64,000 nt of DNA from assembly GCA_964521255.1 (NCBI GenBank), contig CAZFRM010000016.1, positions 62,001-126,000 of the forward strand, written 5' to 3'. The notes beneath the pieces were generated by a model. It was not told where the DNA came from. It saw only the letters and a list, made by a program, of their open reading frames with translations, and did no database searches. Source of the DNA: ZC4RG29 sp964521255 (GTDB lineage: Bacteria; Bacteroidota; Bacteroidia; Cytophagales; Cyclobacteriaceae). The position numbers and the translations under genes are program-made. Position 1 is the stretch's first letter, and each line of letters begins with the position of its first letter. Of this stretch, positions 26,872-35,193 are shown one piece after another.

Positions 26872-28956
26872 ATGAACGTAAAAACAAAACTTGGAAAAAA
26901 AACTGAACCGGCTGTTATCCTGAAGAAAAGTAACGACCTCATTGCCATCAGAACGCGTTCAACACGTTCGATCAATGCCGGGCCTGTTCCCTCTGCTGCT
27001 GCCGCCGAAGTAAAAGACGGAGAACTTATTTTGGAATTTCCTGAAGCGGGAGTTGAAGTGTACCGCGTTAAGGTGGATAAAAATGGAAAAAGTCTCGAGT
27101 CACGAAAGCAAAACCTGAGGATGATGCCCGACATACGCTTTGCGGGTGGTGTGATGGTAGATGAAGGAACCGGCGAACCTGTGATCTATACAGAGAATAT
27201 TTTCATAAAATTTCATGATGATGTAGATCCTGACAAATGCAAACAAGTGATAAGTGAAGCTGATCTCACCATCAAAAAAGAATTAAAGTATGCAGCGAAT
27301 GCATTCTTCACCGGTGCACCGGAAGGAATTGGCACAAAAGTTTTCGACATCGCCAACAAACTTCTTGAAAGATCAGATGTGGAGTATTGCCATCCCGAAT
27401 TAGTACGTCACCGCGAAAGACGTCAGGTCTATGATCAGCAATGGCATCTCAAAACAACTACCGTGAATGGTGTAACGGTCAATGCAAGCGCCAATGTAGA
27501 AGCTGCCCATCGTTTATCAAAAGGTGAAGGAACCATTATTGCAATCATTGATGATGGCGTTGAAATCAATCATCCGGAGTTTGGCAGTCCCGGTAAAATT
27601 GTTTTCCCAAGAGATGCTTCACTTGGAAATAATAATCCTCTGCCAAAATTTAATGACGACAGTCATGGAACAGCCTGTGCAGGAGTAGCTTGTGCCGATG
27701 GAAATTTCGGAGCATCGGGTGTTGCACCAAAAGCCAGGTTAATGCCGATCCGTCTTTCATCCGCATTAGGCTCTCAGCAGGAAGCGGATGCTTTTGAATG
27801 GGCCGCCGATCATGGGGCTGATGTTATCTCTTGCAGCTGGGGTCCGGCAGATGGGAAATGGTTTGACCCTGCTGACCCACTCCACAACCGATCGTTCCCC
27901 CTACCGGCCAGCACTAAGCTTGCCATCGACTATGCGACAACACAAGGTCGGAACGGAAAGGGATGTGTGATTTTCTTTGCTGCCGGAAATGGGAACGAAA
28001 AAGTTGATAACGATGGCTATGCCAGCTACGAAAATGTACTTGCCGTTGCGGCTTGTGGCGATCGTGGCATTAAAAGTGTTTACAGTGATTTTGGAAAAGC
28101 AATCTGGTGTTCATTTCCCAGCAGTGATTTTGGTTTCGAACCGACTAACCATCCTGAACCTCTAACTACCGGCATCTGGACAACAGACCGGGTAGGTGCC
28201 AAAGGTTATAATCCAGGTGATCTGCGATTGGGCGATAGCGCCGGCTTATTTACGAACGACTTCGGTGGAACTTCAAGTGCTTGTCCCGGAGCGGCAGGAA
28301 TTGGCGCGTTGATTCTCTCCGTTAATCCTGATTTGAAATGGCAGGAGGTTCGCGATATTATCCGAAGAGCCTGTGATAAAATTGATCCATCCGGAGGAAA
28401 CTACGACAGTACCGGAAGAAGTACATTGTATGGGTATGGGAGAATGAATGCAGAAGCTGCATTGCTCCTGGCAAAACCCTCTGTGAGCAATAAGGTGACT
28501 ATTTCGAAAACATTCAACAAGCCGTTACCAGATTTGAAAACGGTAACGGCCTCTTTTGATGTAGGTGAGACACAAAAAATTGAAACCATCTCCGTGCTTT
28601 TGGAAATTCTTCACACTTACATTGGTGATCTGATTGTAACGCTCATTCCACCACCTCAAATGAATACAACGAATATTATTCTTCACAATAGAAAAGGAGG
28701 AGCTACAAATAATATTAAAAAAAGTTACAGTGTGCTTACCGTACCTACATTGTCAAAATTGAAAGGCAAAAATGCAAACGGCCGGTGGACGCTCCAGGTG
28801 CAAGACAAAGCATTCCGCGATATTGGTACATTGGTGAGCTTTGGAATTGAACTAACATTCCAACAACCCGCAGACAGGAACACTCGCCAGCGTGCAAGAG
28901 CGCCTATCAAAAAAGCGGCGAAGAAAATGGCAAAGAAGAGAATGAGGGCGAAGTGA
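26872..28956 (+). CDS. Subtilisin-like serine protease (S8) with C-terminal P-domain
   Basis: 694 aa without a recognisable signal peptide. An N-terminal region of about 190 residues, probably a propeptide-like domain, precedes the S8 core. The catalytic triad is Asp227 (IIAIIDDGVE), His265 (DDSHGTACAG) and Ser468 (GGTSSACPG), with the oxyanion Asn373 in FFAAGNGNE. A proprotein-convertase P-domain follows (about 490-670, IGDLIVTLIPPP and NGRWTLQVQD). The C-terminal tail is very basic (KKAAKKMAKKRMRAK). This layout is kexin-like. Lack of a signal raises the question of export route or a cytosolic role. Confidence 0.9.
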   Translation: MNVKTKLGKKTEPAVILKKSNDLIAIRTRSTRSINAGPVPSAAAAEVKDGELILEFPEAGVEVYRVKVDKNGKSLESRKQNLRMMPDIRFAGGVMVDEGTGEPVIYTENIFIKFHDDVDPDKCKQVISEADLTIKKELKYAANAFFTGAPEGIGTKVFDIANKLLERSDVEYCHPELVRHRERRQVYDQQWHLKTTTVNGVTVNASANVEAAHRLSKGEGTIIAIIDDGVEINHPEFGSPGKIVFPRDASLGNNNPLPKFNDDSHGTACAGVACADGNFGASGVAPKARLMPIRLSSALGSQQEADAFEWAADHGADVISCSWGPADGKWFDPADPLHNRSFPLPASTKLAIDYATTQGRNGKGCVIFFAAGNGNEKVDNDGYASYENVLAVAACGDRGIKSVYSDFGKAIWCSFPSSDFGFEPTNHPEPLTTGIWTTDRVGAKGYNPGDLRLGDSAGLFTNDFGGTSSACPGAAGIGALILSVNPDLKWQEVRDIIRRACDKIDPSGGNYDSTGRSTLYGYGRMNAEAALLLAKPSVSNKVTISKTFNKPLPDLKTVTASFDVGETQKIETISVLLEILHTYIGDLIVTLIPPPQMNTTNIILHNRKGGATNNIKKSYSVLTVPTLSKLKGKNANGRWTLQVQDKAFRDIGTLVSFGIELTFQQPADRNTRQRARAPIKKAAKKMAKKRMRAK

Positions 28957-28993
28957 AATAATTATAATTAATTTACTGGTAGAACTTATTTAA

Positions 28994-29054
28994 GTCATTG
29001 GTCAATAGTCATTAGTGGTGCATTCCAAATTACTAATGACTACTGACCAATGAC
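28994..29054. repeat. Intergenic palindrome, family C (reverse-oriented copy)
   Basis: GTCATTGGTCAATAGTCATT, then AGTGGTGCATTCC, then ACTAATGACTACTGACCAAT. The core matches the reverse complement of the copy at 62194-62249. Other copy: 32944-33011. Confidence 0.85.
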
Positions 29055-29077
29055 TTTTTTATTTATATCTTTAATTC

Positions 29078-29812
29078 ATGAAGAACATCCTGATTTTATT
29101 TTTCGTCGTCCTCGCTTATTCTGCGTTTGCACAGAAAAAAGTTTTGATCTATACACATAATGGAAAAGGGTATGTTCATGAGAACATTGCTGCCAGTGTA
29201 GATGCATTGAAAAAACTTTGTAAGGAAAATGGGTACGAGGCTACATCTACAGATGATCCCTCAATTTTTACAACTGAAAAACTTTCTTCCATCAAATGCA
29301 TAATTTTCTCCAACACCAACAATGAAGCATTTGATTCTGAAGAACAGAAGCAAGCATTTAAAGCATACATTAACAATGGCGGTGGATTTGTTGGCATACA
29401 TTCAGCGTCAGGCTCTGAGCGCCAATGGCCGTGGTTCTGGTCAATGTTAGGCGGCAAATTTGTACGCCATCCAAAATTTCAGCCCTTTACCATTAAAGTT
29501 ATTGATACTAAACATCCTGCTACTGGTTTTTTGGGCGACACCTGGGAATGGGAAGATGAATGCTATTATCTGGATCATCTCAATCCCGACATACACGTGT
29601 TGCTTGCCGCCGACCTCACCACCATTGAAGACGACAAGAAAGGAGAATATCCTGGCGTTACTTTTGGAAATTATTTTCCGCTTGCATGGTGTCATGAGTT
29701 TAATGGGGGCAGGCAATTCTATACGGCTTTAGGTCATGACATCAAACATTATCAGGATCCAACTTTTCTCAAACATGTTTTGGGTGGAATAAAGTGGGCA
29801 ATGAATGAATGA
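29078..29812 (+). CDS. ThuA domain-containing secreted protein
   Basis: 244 aa with a short signal peptide (to SAFAQ, about residue 18). The ThuA fold (class I glutamine amidotransferase-like) shows KVLIYTHNGKGYVHENI, then FKAYINNGGGFVGIHSASG, then PVTFGNYFPLAWCHEFNGGR-like segments, and the ending ALGHDIKHYQDP. The family is linked to trehalose and other sugar utilisation, but its reaction is not settled. It is next to, and convergent with, the maltose phosphorylase gene, which fits a role in disaccharide use. Confidence 0.88.
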   Translation: MKNILILFFVVLAYSAFAQKKVLIYTHNGKGYVHENIAASVDALKKLCKENGYEATSTDDPSIFTTEKLSSIKCIIFSNTNNEAFDSEEQKQAFKAYINNGGGFVGIHSASGSERQWPWFWSMLGGKFVRHPKFQPFTIKVIDTKHPATGFLGDTWEWEDECYYLDHLNPDIHVLLAADLTTIEDDKKGEYPGVTFGNYFPLAWCHEFNGGRQFYTALGHDIKHYQDPTFLKHVLGGIKWAMNE

Positions 29813-29896
29813 TTTGCCACAGGGGCACTGAAACACTGAAGATCATGAAAATGCTTTTGAACTTTAAGTGGTGATAAGAAAATCGTTTAGACTATT

Positions 29897-32179
29897 TTAC
29901 TTCAACTGAATCCCTTCACCATTCAAAACAATCTCTATCGGTTCGCCTGACTCCAGTATAGTTTCGGTTTTCTCCTTTGACACTTTTATCTTGATAACTC
30001 GTCCACGAAACTCAATGCGGAAAGAGTATGATTTCCATTGATCGGGTATGTAGGGATTAAAATGCAACTTATCTTCTTTAACCCGCATACCACCAAAGCC
30101 CTTTACAACACTCATCCACGTACCGGCCATGCTGGTGATGTGGCAACCATCTTCGGTGTCGTTATTATAATCGTCGAGGTCAAGGCGTGCTGTACGTAAA
30201 TAGAGTTCGTAAGCTTTTTCTTTGTATCCAAGTTTCGAGGCAAGAATCACATGAACGCAAGGTGACAAGGAAGATTCATGCACCGTCATCGGTTCATAGA
30301 AATCAAAATTGCGTTTGATGGTATCCTGGTCAAATCGCTCTTCGAAGAAATAAATTCCCTGTAATACATCCGCCTGCTTTATAAAACACGAACGAAGTAT
30401 TCTATCCCATGACCACTTTTGATTAAGCGGTCTGTCTTCTGCGCGCAATTCTGAAACGGGTTTTATCTCTTTATCAAGAAAACCGTCTTGCTGGAGAAAA
30501 ACGCCACGATCCTTATCTTCCGGAAAATACATGTTCGATGCAATATCCTTCCACTTATCAGTTTCAGGTTTCTCATTGAACTTGATCTTTGAGGCAATTT
30601 CTTCAAATCGTTTAGCATCATTTTTCTTAACGTGGTCAATGGATTGCAACGTGAAGTTCAACGTCCATACAGCAAAGGTGTTTGAATACCAGTTGTTGTT
30701 TACATTGTTTTCATACTCATTGGGTCCTGTAACACCAAGCATCACATATTTTTCCTTCTCTGCCGACCAGTTAACACGCTGTGCCCAAAATCGTGATATT
30801 CCAATCAGAACTTCCAACCCATATTCACCGAGATAATTTTCATCACCGGTATATCGTATGTAATCAAATATTGCAAAAGCGATAGCACCATTCCGATGAA
30901 TTTCTTCAAAGGTAATCTCCCATTCATTGTGACATTCCTCTCCATTCATGGTCACCATCGGGTACAGCGCAGCCCCATCGGTAAAACCAAGTTTACCTGC
31001 ATTTTCAATGGCTCGTTGCAAATGTTTGTAACGATAAACCAAAAGATTTTTCGCCACTCGCGGTTCTGCTGTACTTAAAAAGAAAGGAAGGCAATAAGCT
31101 TCTGTATCCCAGTATGTACTTCCGCCATACTTTTCTCCCGTAAATCCTTTAGGCCCTATGTTGAGACGCTCATCTTCACCTGTGTACGTTTGCGTCAATT
31201 GAAAAATATTAAAACGAATGCCTTGTTGAGCGGCGGAATCTCCTTCAATGGTTATGTCGCATTCACTCCATTTATGTTCCCAGACTTTTGCATGCTCTTC
31301 AAAAAGTTTATCAAAACCTTTCGTAGCTGCTTCATCCAAAACTTTACTGCAATTTTTTGCCAGCTTATCCTTCGGATGATTTTCCGATGAAAGCACCGCA
31401 CCATATTTATAAATCACTACCTCCTCTCCTTCTTTCATTTCCAACTGAACAACATTGCCTGCATATTTTTCACGTTGCTCAAAATTAACCCTCACATCGG
31501 CTTTCCTTCCATTGGCGTCAATGTAGTATCGCATTCCTGTGGTTACATGAAAAAAAGTTTTCTTTGTTTGCGCCGTAACAATCGCCTTTCCATCCGACAC
31601 TTCTTTGTAAACTTCTTCCCAGAATTTTTCATCATAATTCGAATCTTTGTTAACCACATCGGCATCAACAAACATTACAATGGCGCACGTGGAGGAAAAA
31701 TTAAGCGGGGTAATGGAGTAACGAATGGCTCCAACTTCACCGTTCGCCATACTGCAAAAACGCTTTGATAGTACTTTAACTTTTTTTCCGTCAGGGAACG
31801 TAGCGGAAAAACTCCTCGTGAGTAATCCTGTTCTCATATCCAATTCGCGACGGAAATCTTCTGTCTTACATTTTGCCAAATCAAGCTTTTGCCTGTCAAA
31901 GCTGATATGAATTCCAATCCAGCTTGGAGCATTTAAAACTTTTGCAAAGTATTCGGGATAACCATTCTTCCACCAGCCAACCCGCGTTTTATCGGGATAA
32001 TAAACGCCAGCTACATAACTGCCGCGTAATGACTTTCCTGAATACTCTTCTTCGAAATTAGCGCGCTGACCCATGCGGCCATTACCAATACTGAATAAAC
32101 TTTCCGACACTTCGTGATAGTGCGGGTCAAAACCTTCTTCTATAATCTTCCAATCGTCGTGTTTAATGTAGTTCTTCAT
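29897..32179 (-). CDS. GH65 disaccharide phosphorylase, probably maltose phosphorylase
   Basis: 760 aa, the usual GH65 length, no signal peptide. An N-terminal beta-sandwich (about 1-270) precedes the helical (alpha/alpha)6 barrel. The catalytic region is EECHNEWEITFEEIHRNGAI (414-433), nearly the maltose phosphorylase consensus, and contains the catalytic glutamate; KYGGSTYWDTEAY (350-362) is also typical. It would split maltose with phosphate into glucose and beta-glucose-1-phosphate. A beta-phosphoglucomutase gene lies directly upstream, as expected for that product. Trehalose or kojibiose specificity is less likely but not excluded. Confidence 0.92.
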   Translation of the reverse strand: MKNYIKHDDWKIIEEGFDPHYHEVSESLFSIGNGRMGQRANFEEEYSGKSLRGSYVAGVYYPDKTRVGWWKNGYPEYFAKVLNAPSWIGIHISFDRQKLDLAKCKTEDFRRELDMRTGLLTRSFSATFPDGKKVKVLSKRFCSMANGEVGAIRYSITPLNFSSTCAIVMFVDADVVNKDSNYDEKFWEEVYKEVSDGKAIVTAQTKKTFFHVTTGMRYYIDANGRKADVRVNFEQREKYAGNVVQLEMKEGEEVVIYKYGAVLSSENHPKDKLAKNCSKVLDEAATKGFDKLFEEHAKVWEHKWSECDITIEGDSAAQQGIRFNIFQLTQTYTGEDERLNIGPKGFTGEKYGGSTYWDTEAYCLPFFLSTAEPRVAKNLLVYRYKHLQRAIENAGKLGFTDGAALYPMVTMNGEECHNEWEITFEEIHRNGAIAFAIFDYIRYTGDENYLGEYGLEVLIGISRFWAQRVNWSAEKEKYVMLGVTGPNEYENNVNNNWYSNTFAVWTLNFTLQSIDHVKKNDAKRFEEIASKIKFNEKPETDKWKDIASNMYFPEDKDRGVFLQQDGFLDKEIKPVSELRAEDRPLNQKWSWDRILRSCFIKQADVLQGIYFFEERFDQDTIKRNFDFYEPMTVHESSLSPCVHVILASKLGYKEKAYELYLRTARLDLDDYNNDTEDGCHITSMAGTWMSVVKGFGGMRVKEDKLHFNPYIPDQWKSYSFRIEFRGRVIKIKVSKEKTETILESGEPIEIVLNGEGIQLK

Positions 32180-32180
32180 G

Positions 32181-32212
32181 TAAATAAGTTATCCGTTATC
32201 GGTTAATAGTTA
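32181..32212. repeat. Family B short relative against the GH65 start codon
   Basis: AAGTTATCCGTTATCGGTTA followed by ATAGTTATTTGT begins two bases upstream of the phosphorylase ATG on the minus strand. The repeat word therefore lies in the mRNA leader, if there is one. Confidence 0.6.
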
Positions 32213-32268
32213 TTTGTAATCCATGTCATTCAGTTAAGCTTCATAAACTTCTTCCCTTGACTATAACT

Positions 32269-32913
32269 TTAAAATCCCACTAACATTTCAATTCTAAAGT
32301 CACCTGTTTTATCAATTACCATATTTGCTTTGCCAAGTTGCTCCATCGATCCAACACCAACACATTTCATGTTTGCTGCGATAGCAGCTTCAACACCTGC
32401 TTCAGCATCTTCAAATACCAGGCATTCCTCCGGAATAACCTCAATAAGTTGCGCAGTCTTAAGAAAAATTTCGGGATCAGGTTTTGTATGAGTGATCATA
32501 GTGCCATCGACAATAGCATCAAACAGCGTTTCAATATGCAGTCGCCTGATCACCGTCCGGGCGTTTTTACTGCTGGAGGCTAAAGCAACTTTTATATTTT
32601 TAAATTTCAACTTCTCAATCAGTGGACGAACTCCCGGAAATATTTCCTCGGGTAACATTCGATCAACAAAATCGTTGAACCATTCATTTTTTTTATTTGC
32701 TAATCTTTCTTTCTCAATATTGTTTATCGTTAGTCCTCCGATGTCAAGCAGGATATCAAGTGATTGCATCCGGCTGACACCTTTAAGTTTTTCATTCTGT
32801 TCTTTAGTCAGGTCAAAACCGAGTTCATTCGCCATGCGTTTCCAGGCGAGGTAGTGATAATGTGCTGTGTCAACAATCACACCGTCTAAATCAAATATGC
32901 AAGCCTTTATCAA
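32269..32913 (-). CDS. pgmB: Beta-phosphoglucomutase (HAD family)
   Basis: 214 aa. HAD motif I is IFDLDGVIVD with nucleophile Asp8 and acid/base Asp10; motif II is ALASSSKN; motifs III/IV are HTKPDPEIF and LVFEDAEAGVEAA. The cap-domain opening HYHYLAWKRMA is typical of beta-phosphoglucomutase. It converts beta-glucose-1-phosphate into glucose-6-phosphate in the cytosol. It lies upstream of the GH65 phosphorylase gene on the same strand, whose product it uses. Confidence 0.93.
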   Translation of the reverse strand: MIKACIFDLDGVIVDTAHYHYLAWKRMANELGFDLTKEQNEKLKGVSRMQSLDILLDIGGLTINNIEKERLANKKNEWFNDFVDRMLPEEIFPGVRPLIEKLKFKNIKVALASSSKNARTVIRRLHIETLFDAIVDGTMITHTKPDPEIFLKTAQLIEVIPEECLVFEDAEAGVEAAIAANMKCVGVGSMEQLGKANMVIDKTGDFRIEMLVGF

Positions 32914-32943
32914 GTAGTTATTAGGTTAATAGTTATTAGAAAA

Positions 32944-33011
32944 GTCAATGGTCATTGGTCATTGGTCATTGGAAATGCATTACCAATAACTACTGACCAG
33001 TGACCAGTGAC
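32944..33011. repeat. Intergenic palindrome, family C (second copy)
   Basis: GTCAATGGTCATTGGTCATT, GGTCATTGGAAATGCATTACC, then AATAACTACTGACCAGTGAC. It fills the spacer between the PfkB kinase gene and pgmB. Confidence 0.85.
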
Positions 33012-33031
33012 TATTCTAAATAATCGTTCCA

Positions 33032-34000
33032 CTAGTTATAAGTTTCTTTAATAATCTGATTAGTTTCTTTCAATGACTTAAACACATTGAATGTTTTTCC
33101 CTGTGTTCTAAGCGCTCCAAGTGTATTTCCATACCTAGCGGCACCCACATAGTCTTTTGGCTTTTGTAATAGTCCAAAGCCAATTCCACCCGCAAAAGAA
33201 TCGCCACACCCTGTAGTGTCAATTACGTTATCCACTTTCACGGCTTGCACTAATTCTTCTTTAAACTTTTTGCGCTCCATAGTGTACACCATACATCCTC
33301 TTGAATCAAGGGTTATATAAACGCACTTCACACCAAGCTTAAGACAATGTTGAGCAAAAGTCCGTAGCTCATCAAAATTAATCTCTTCATTCATAAAATC
33401 GTGCGTCTCATATTCTTTTTTAAACCACGATGCATGAGCCTCTTCATGATTCATTTTTAATACATCAATGTAAGGAAGCCACTGATCACGGTCTACCCAG
33501 AATTTACGCTGGCGCTCACCGGTAATAAGACAAGCTGTTGTAGGACCATGTGCGTCAAAAATAACGATCCCCTTACTTTTCGATTTTAGGTACTTCAACG
33601 TGTCCAGCGAAACTTCATAATCACTGATAGGAATAAACACAAATACTTTGCTGTCGAGTAAATTCTTAACATCAGCAGGAAGGATGGGGTCCATGAAACC
33701 TGTTTGTCGCTCAAGTCGGTTATTCATATCAATGAATTTCAAACTGATGATATCGCCCTGGTCATTTTTAGATGTGATGTATTTCAAATTAACGCCCGCA
33801 TATCCCTGAAATACTTCCTTTACATTATCCAGGTCAACCTGCCGTACATGGCACACCGGGCAAATCTCAATTTTATCTCCTGCCATAATGGATAGCGCAA
33901 TTACAGGATGCGTAACACAGCCCCACTTCTGAATCAAATCTCCATTGTGTGTAACAATATGGTCTCGCGGTATCGGCCCAAGGATTGCAATTCGTTTCAT
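33032..34000 (-). CDS. PfkB family carbohydrate kinase
   Basis: 322 aa, cytosolic. The ribokinase/PfkB C-terminal signature DTTGCGDSFAGGIGFG (about 260-275) carries the catalytic Asp. The N-terminal half is diverged: it begins MKRIAILGPIPRDHIVTHNG and has an unusual CPVCHVRQ near residue 50 in place of the usual glycine-rich region. The Cys pair could bind a metal; heme is unlikely in a cytosolic kinase. The gene is between pgmB and a ROK kinase gene in one run of minus-strand genes, so it probably phosphorylates a sugar made in the same pathway. Confidence 0.88.
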   Translation of the reverse strand: MKRIAILGPIPRDHIVTHNGDLIQKWGCVTHPVIALSIMAGDKIEICPVCHVRQVDLDNVKEVFQGYAGVNLKYITSKNDQGDIISLKFIDMNNRLERQTGFMDPILPADVKNLLDSKVFVFIPISDYEVSLDTLKYLKSKSKGIVIFDAHGPTTACLITGERQRKFWVDRDQWLPYIDVLKMNHEEAHASWFKKEYETHDFMNEEINFDELRTFAQHCLKLGVKCVYITLDSRGCMVYTMERKKFKEELVQAVKVDNVIDTTGCGDSFAGGIGFGLLQKPKDYVGAARYGNTLGALRTQGKTFNVFKSLKETNQIIKETYN

Positions 34001-34044
34001 CTGTTAGTAATGTCTAAATTTTTTATAGAATCCCGATAGCTAAT

Positions 34045-34989
34045 CTATTCCTTCGTATGTACAACTTCAACTTTCTTATTCGTCAGGAAAGCTGCGCCAA
34101 ACACACCTGCGCTGTCACCTAACATCGGTCTTACAATAGGTGTTTCCAGGCGATTGTTAAAAACATTTTTTAACACCGCTTCTCTCCCTTGCGTATAGAT
34201 CAAATTAATATTTCCCACTCCACCACCAATTACAATTACATCAGGATCAATAATGTTTATTAATACACTAAGTGCTCTTCCAAAAAATGAAGCAAGCCTC
34301 GCCATGGTTTCACTGGCATATTTATCTGTATTAGCTTCAGCCCGTGCTACAATTTCTTTCATCGATCTTTTTTCGCCTGACCGATTGAAATAAAACTTTT
34401 CGAGCGCGGGACCCGACAAAACATTTTCAACACAACCGGTCTTTCCGCAATAACAGGGTCCACCTGATTCATCCAAAAAATTATGTCCCCATTCTCCACC
34501 AATCCCCTGAAGGCCATTAATAACTTCTCCATTAACCACAAGACCTCCGCCAACACCCGTTCCCATAATTACACCGAAAACTACCTGTGCATTGGGAAAT
34601 TTTTCTTTTACAACGCCTAACCTTGTTTCAGCCAAAGCAAAACAGTTGGCATCATTTGCCATGTATACCTGGACGTTCAGAAGTTTTTCAAGATCTTTCT
34701 TGAGCGGTTTACCATTCAGTGCTGTGGTATTACAATTCTTCATTACACCAAGCTGTGGATCCAGTGTACCCGGTGTTGCAAACCCGATTCTATCTGAAGA
34801 ATAGCCGGCATCCGATCTCATCATCTCTACCATCTTAACCAACTGATTCACTATGTGTTCATAACCTTTGTCAGCTTCTGTTGATATGCGTTCGCGGTAA
34901 AGTACTTTTGGATTGGCGGCTGACTCAAGAATCACTCCTTCAATTTTTGTCCCGCCGAGGTCAATGCCCCAAAGATTGGTTTGATCCAT
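34045..34989 (-). CDS. ROK family sugar kinase (glucokinase/fructokinase-like)
   Basis: 314 aa. It has the ATP-binding start LWGIDLGGTKIEGVIL, the catalytic-region GVIMGTGVGGG, and the ROK zinc motif GGPCYCGKTGCVEN preceded by GEWGHN. The family phosphorylates glucose, fructose or amino sugars. In this operon glucose released from maltose by the GH65 phosphorylase is the obvious substrate, giving glucose-6-phosphate. No DNA-binding domain is fused, so it is a kinase and not a repressor. Confidence 0.9.
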   Translation of the reverse strand: MDQTNLWGIDLGGTKIEGVILESAANPKVLYRERISTEADKGYEHIVNQLVKMVEMMRSDAGYSSDRIGFATPGTLDPQLGVMKNCNTTALNGKPLKKDLEKLLNVQVYMANDANCFALAETRLGVVKEKFPNAQVVFGVIMGTGVGGGLVVNGEVINGLQGIGGEWGHNFLDESGGPCYCGKTGCVENVLSGPALEKFYFNRSGEKRSMKEIVARAEANTDKYASETMARLASFFGRALSVLINIIDPDVIVIGGGVGNINLIYTQGREAVLKNVFNNRLETPIVRPMLGDSAGVFGAAFLTNKKVEVVHTKE

Positions 34990-35193
34990 GCAATTAGATT
35001 AACACTTTCCATAGTCGCTCAATCAAACCTCTGATTGAAATGGACTACTTTTTTATTTGGGAAAGTTAAAAGAGTTATGTGAAAAAGAAAGGTGATAAGT
35101 TACATTTTGTTCATAAAAGTTAATCACTTTTGTTGCTGATTGTCACTCTCTAAAGTATTCGCACTTGCAGCAGTGTAATTAAGAGATCACGCT

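Noticed and set aside
33845..33860. CxxCH heme-binding motif in the PfkB kinase
   Set aside because: As a heme site this is rejected: the protein is cytosolic without an export signal and the fold is a kinase; covalent heme attachment needs export.
34990..35193. tRNA or small RNA gene between the ROK kinase gene and glpD
   Set aside because: I see no cloverleaf, conserved GGTTCGA-type arm or terminator in this AT-rich spacer.
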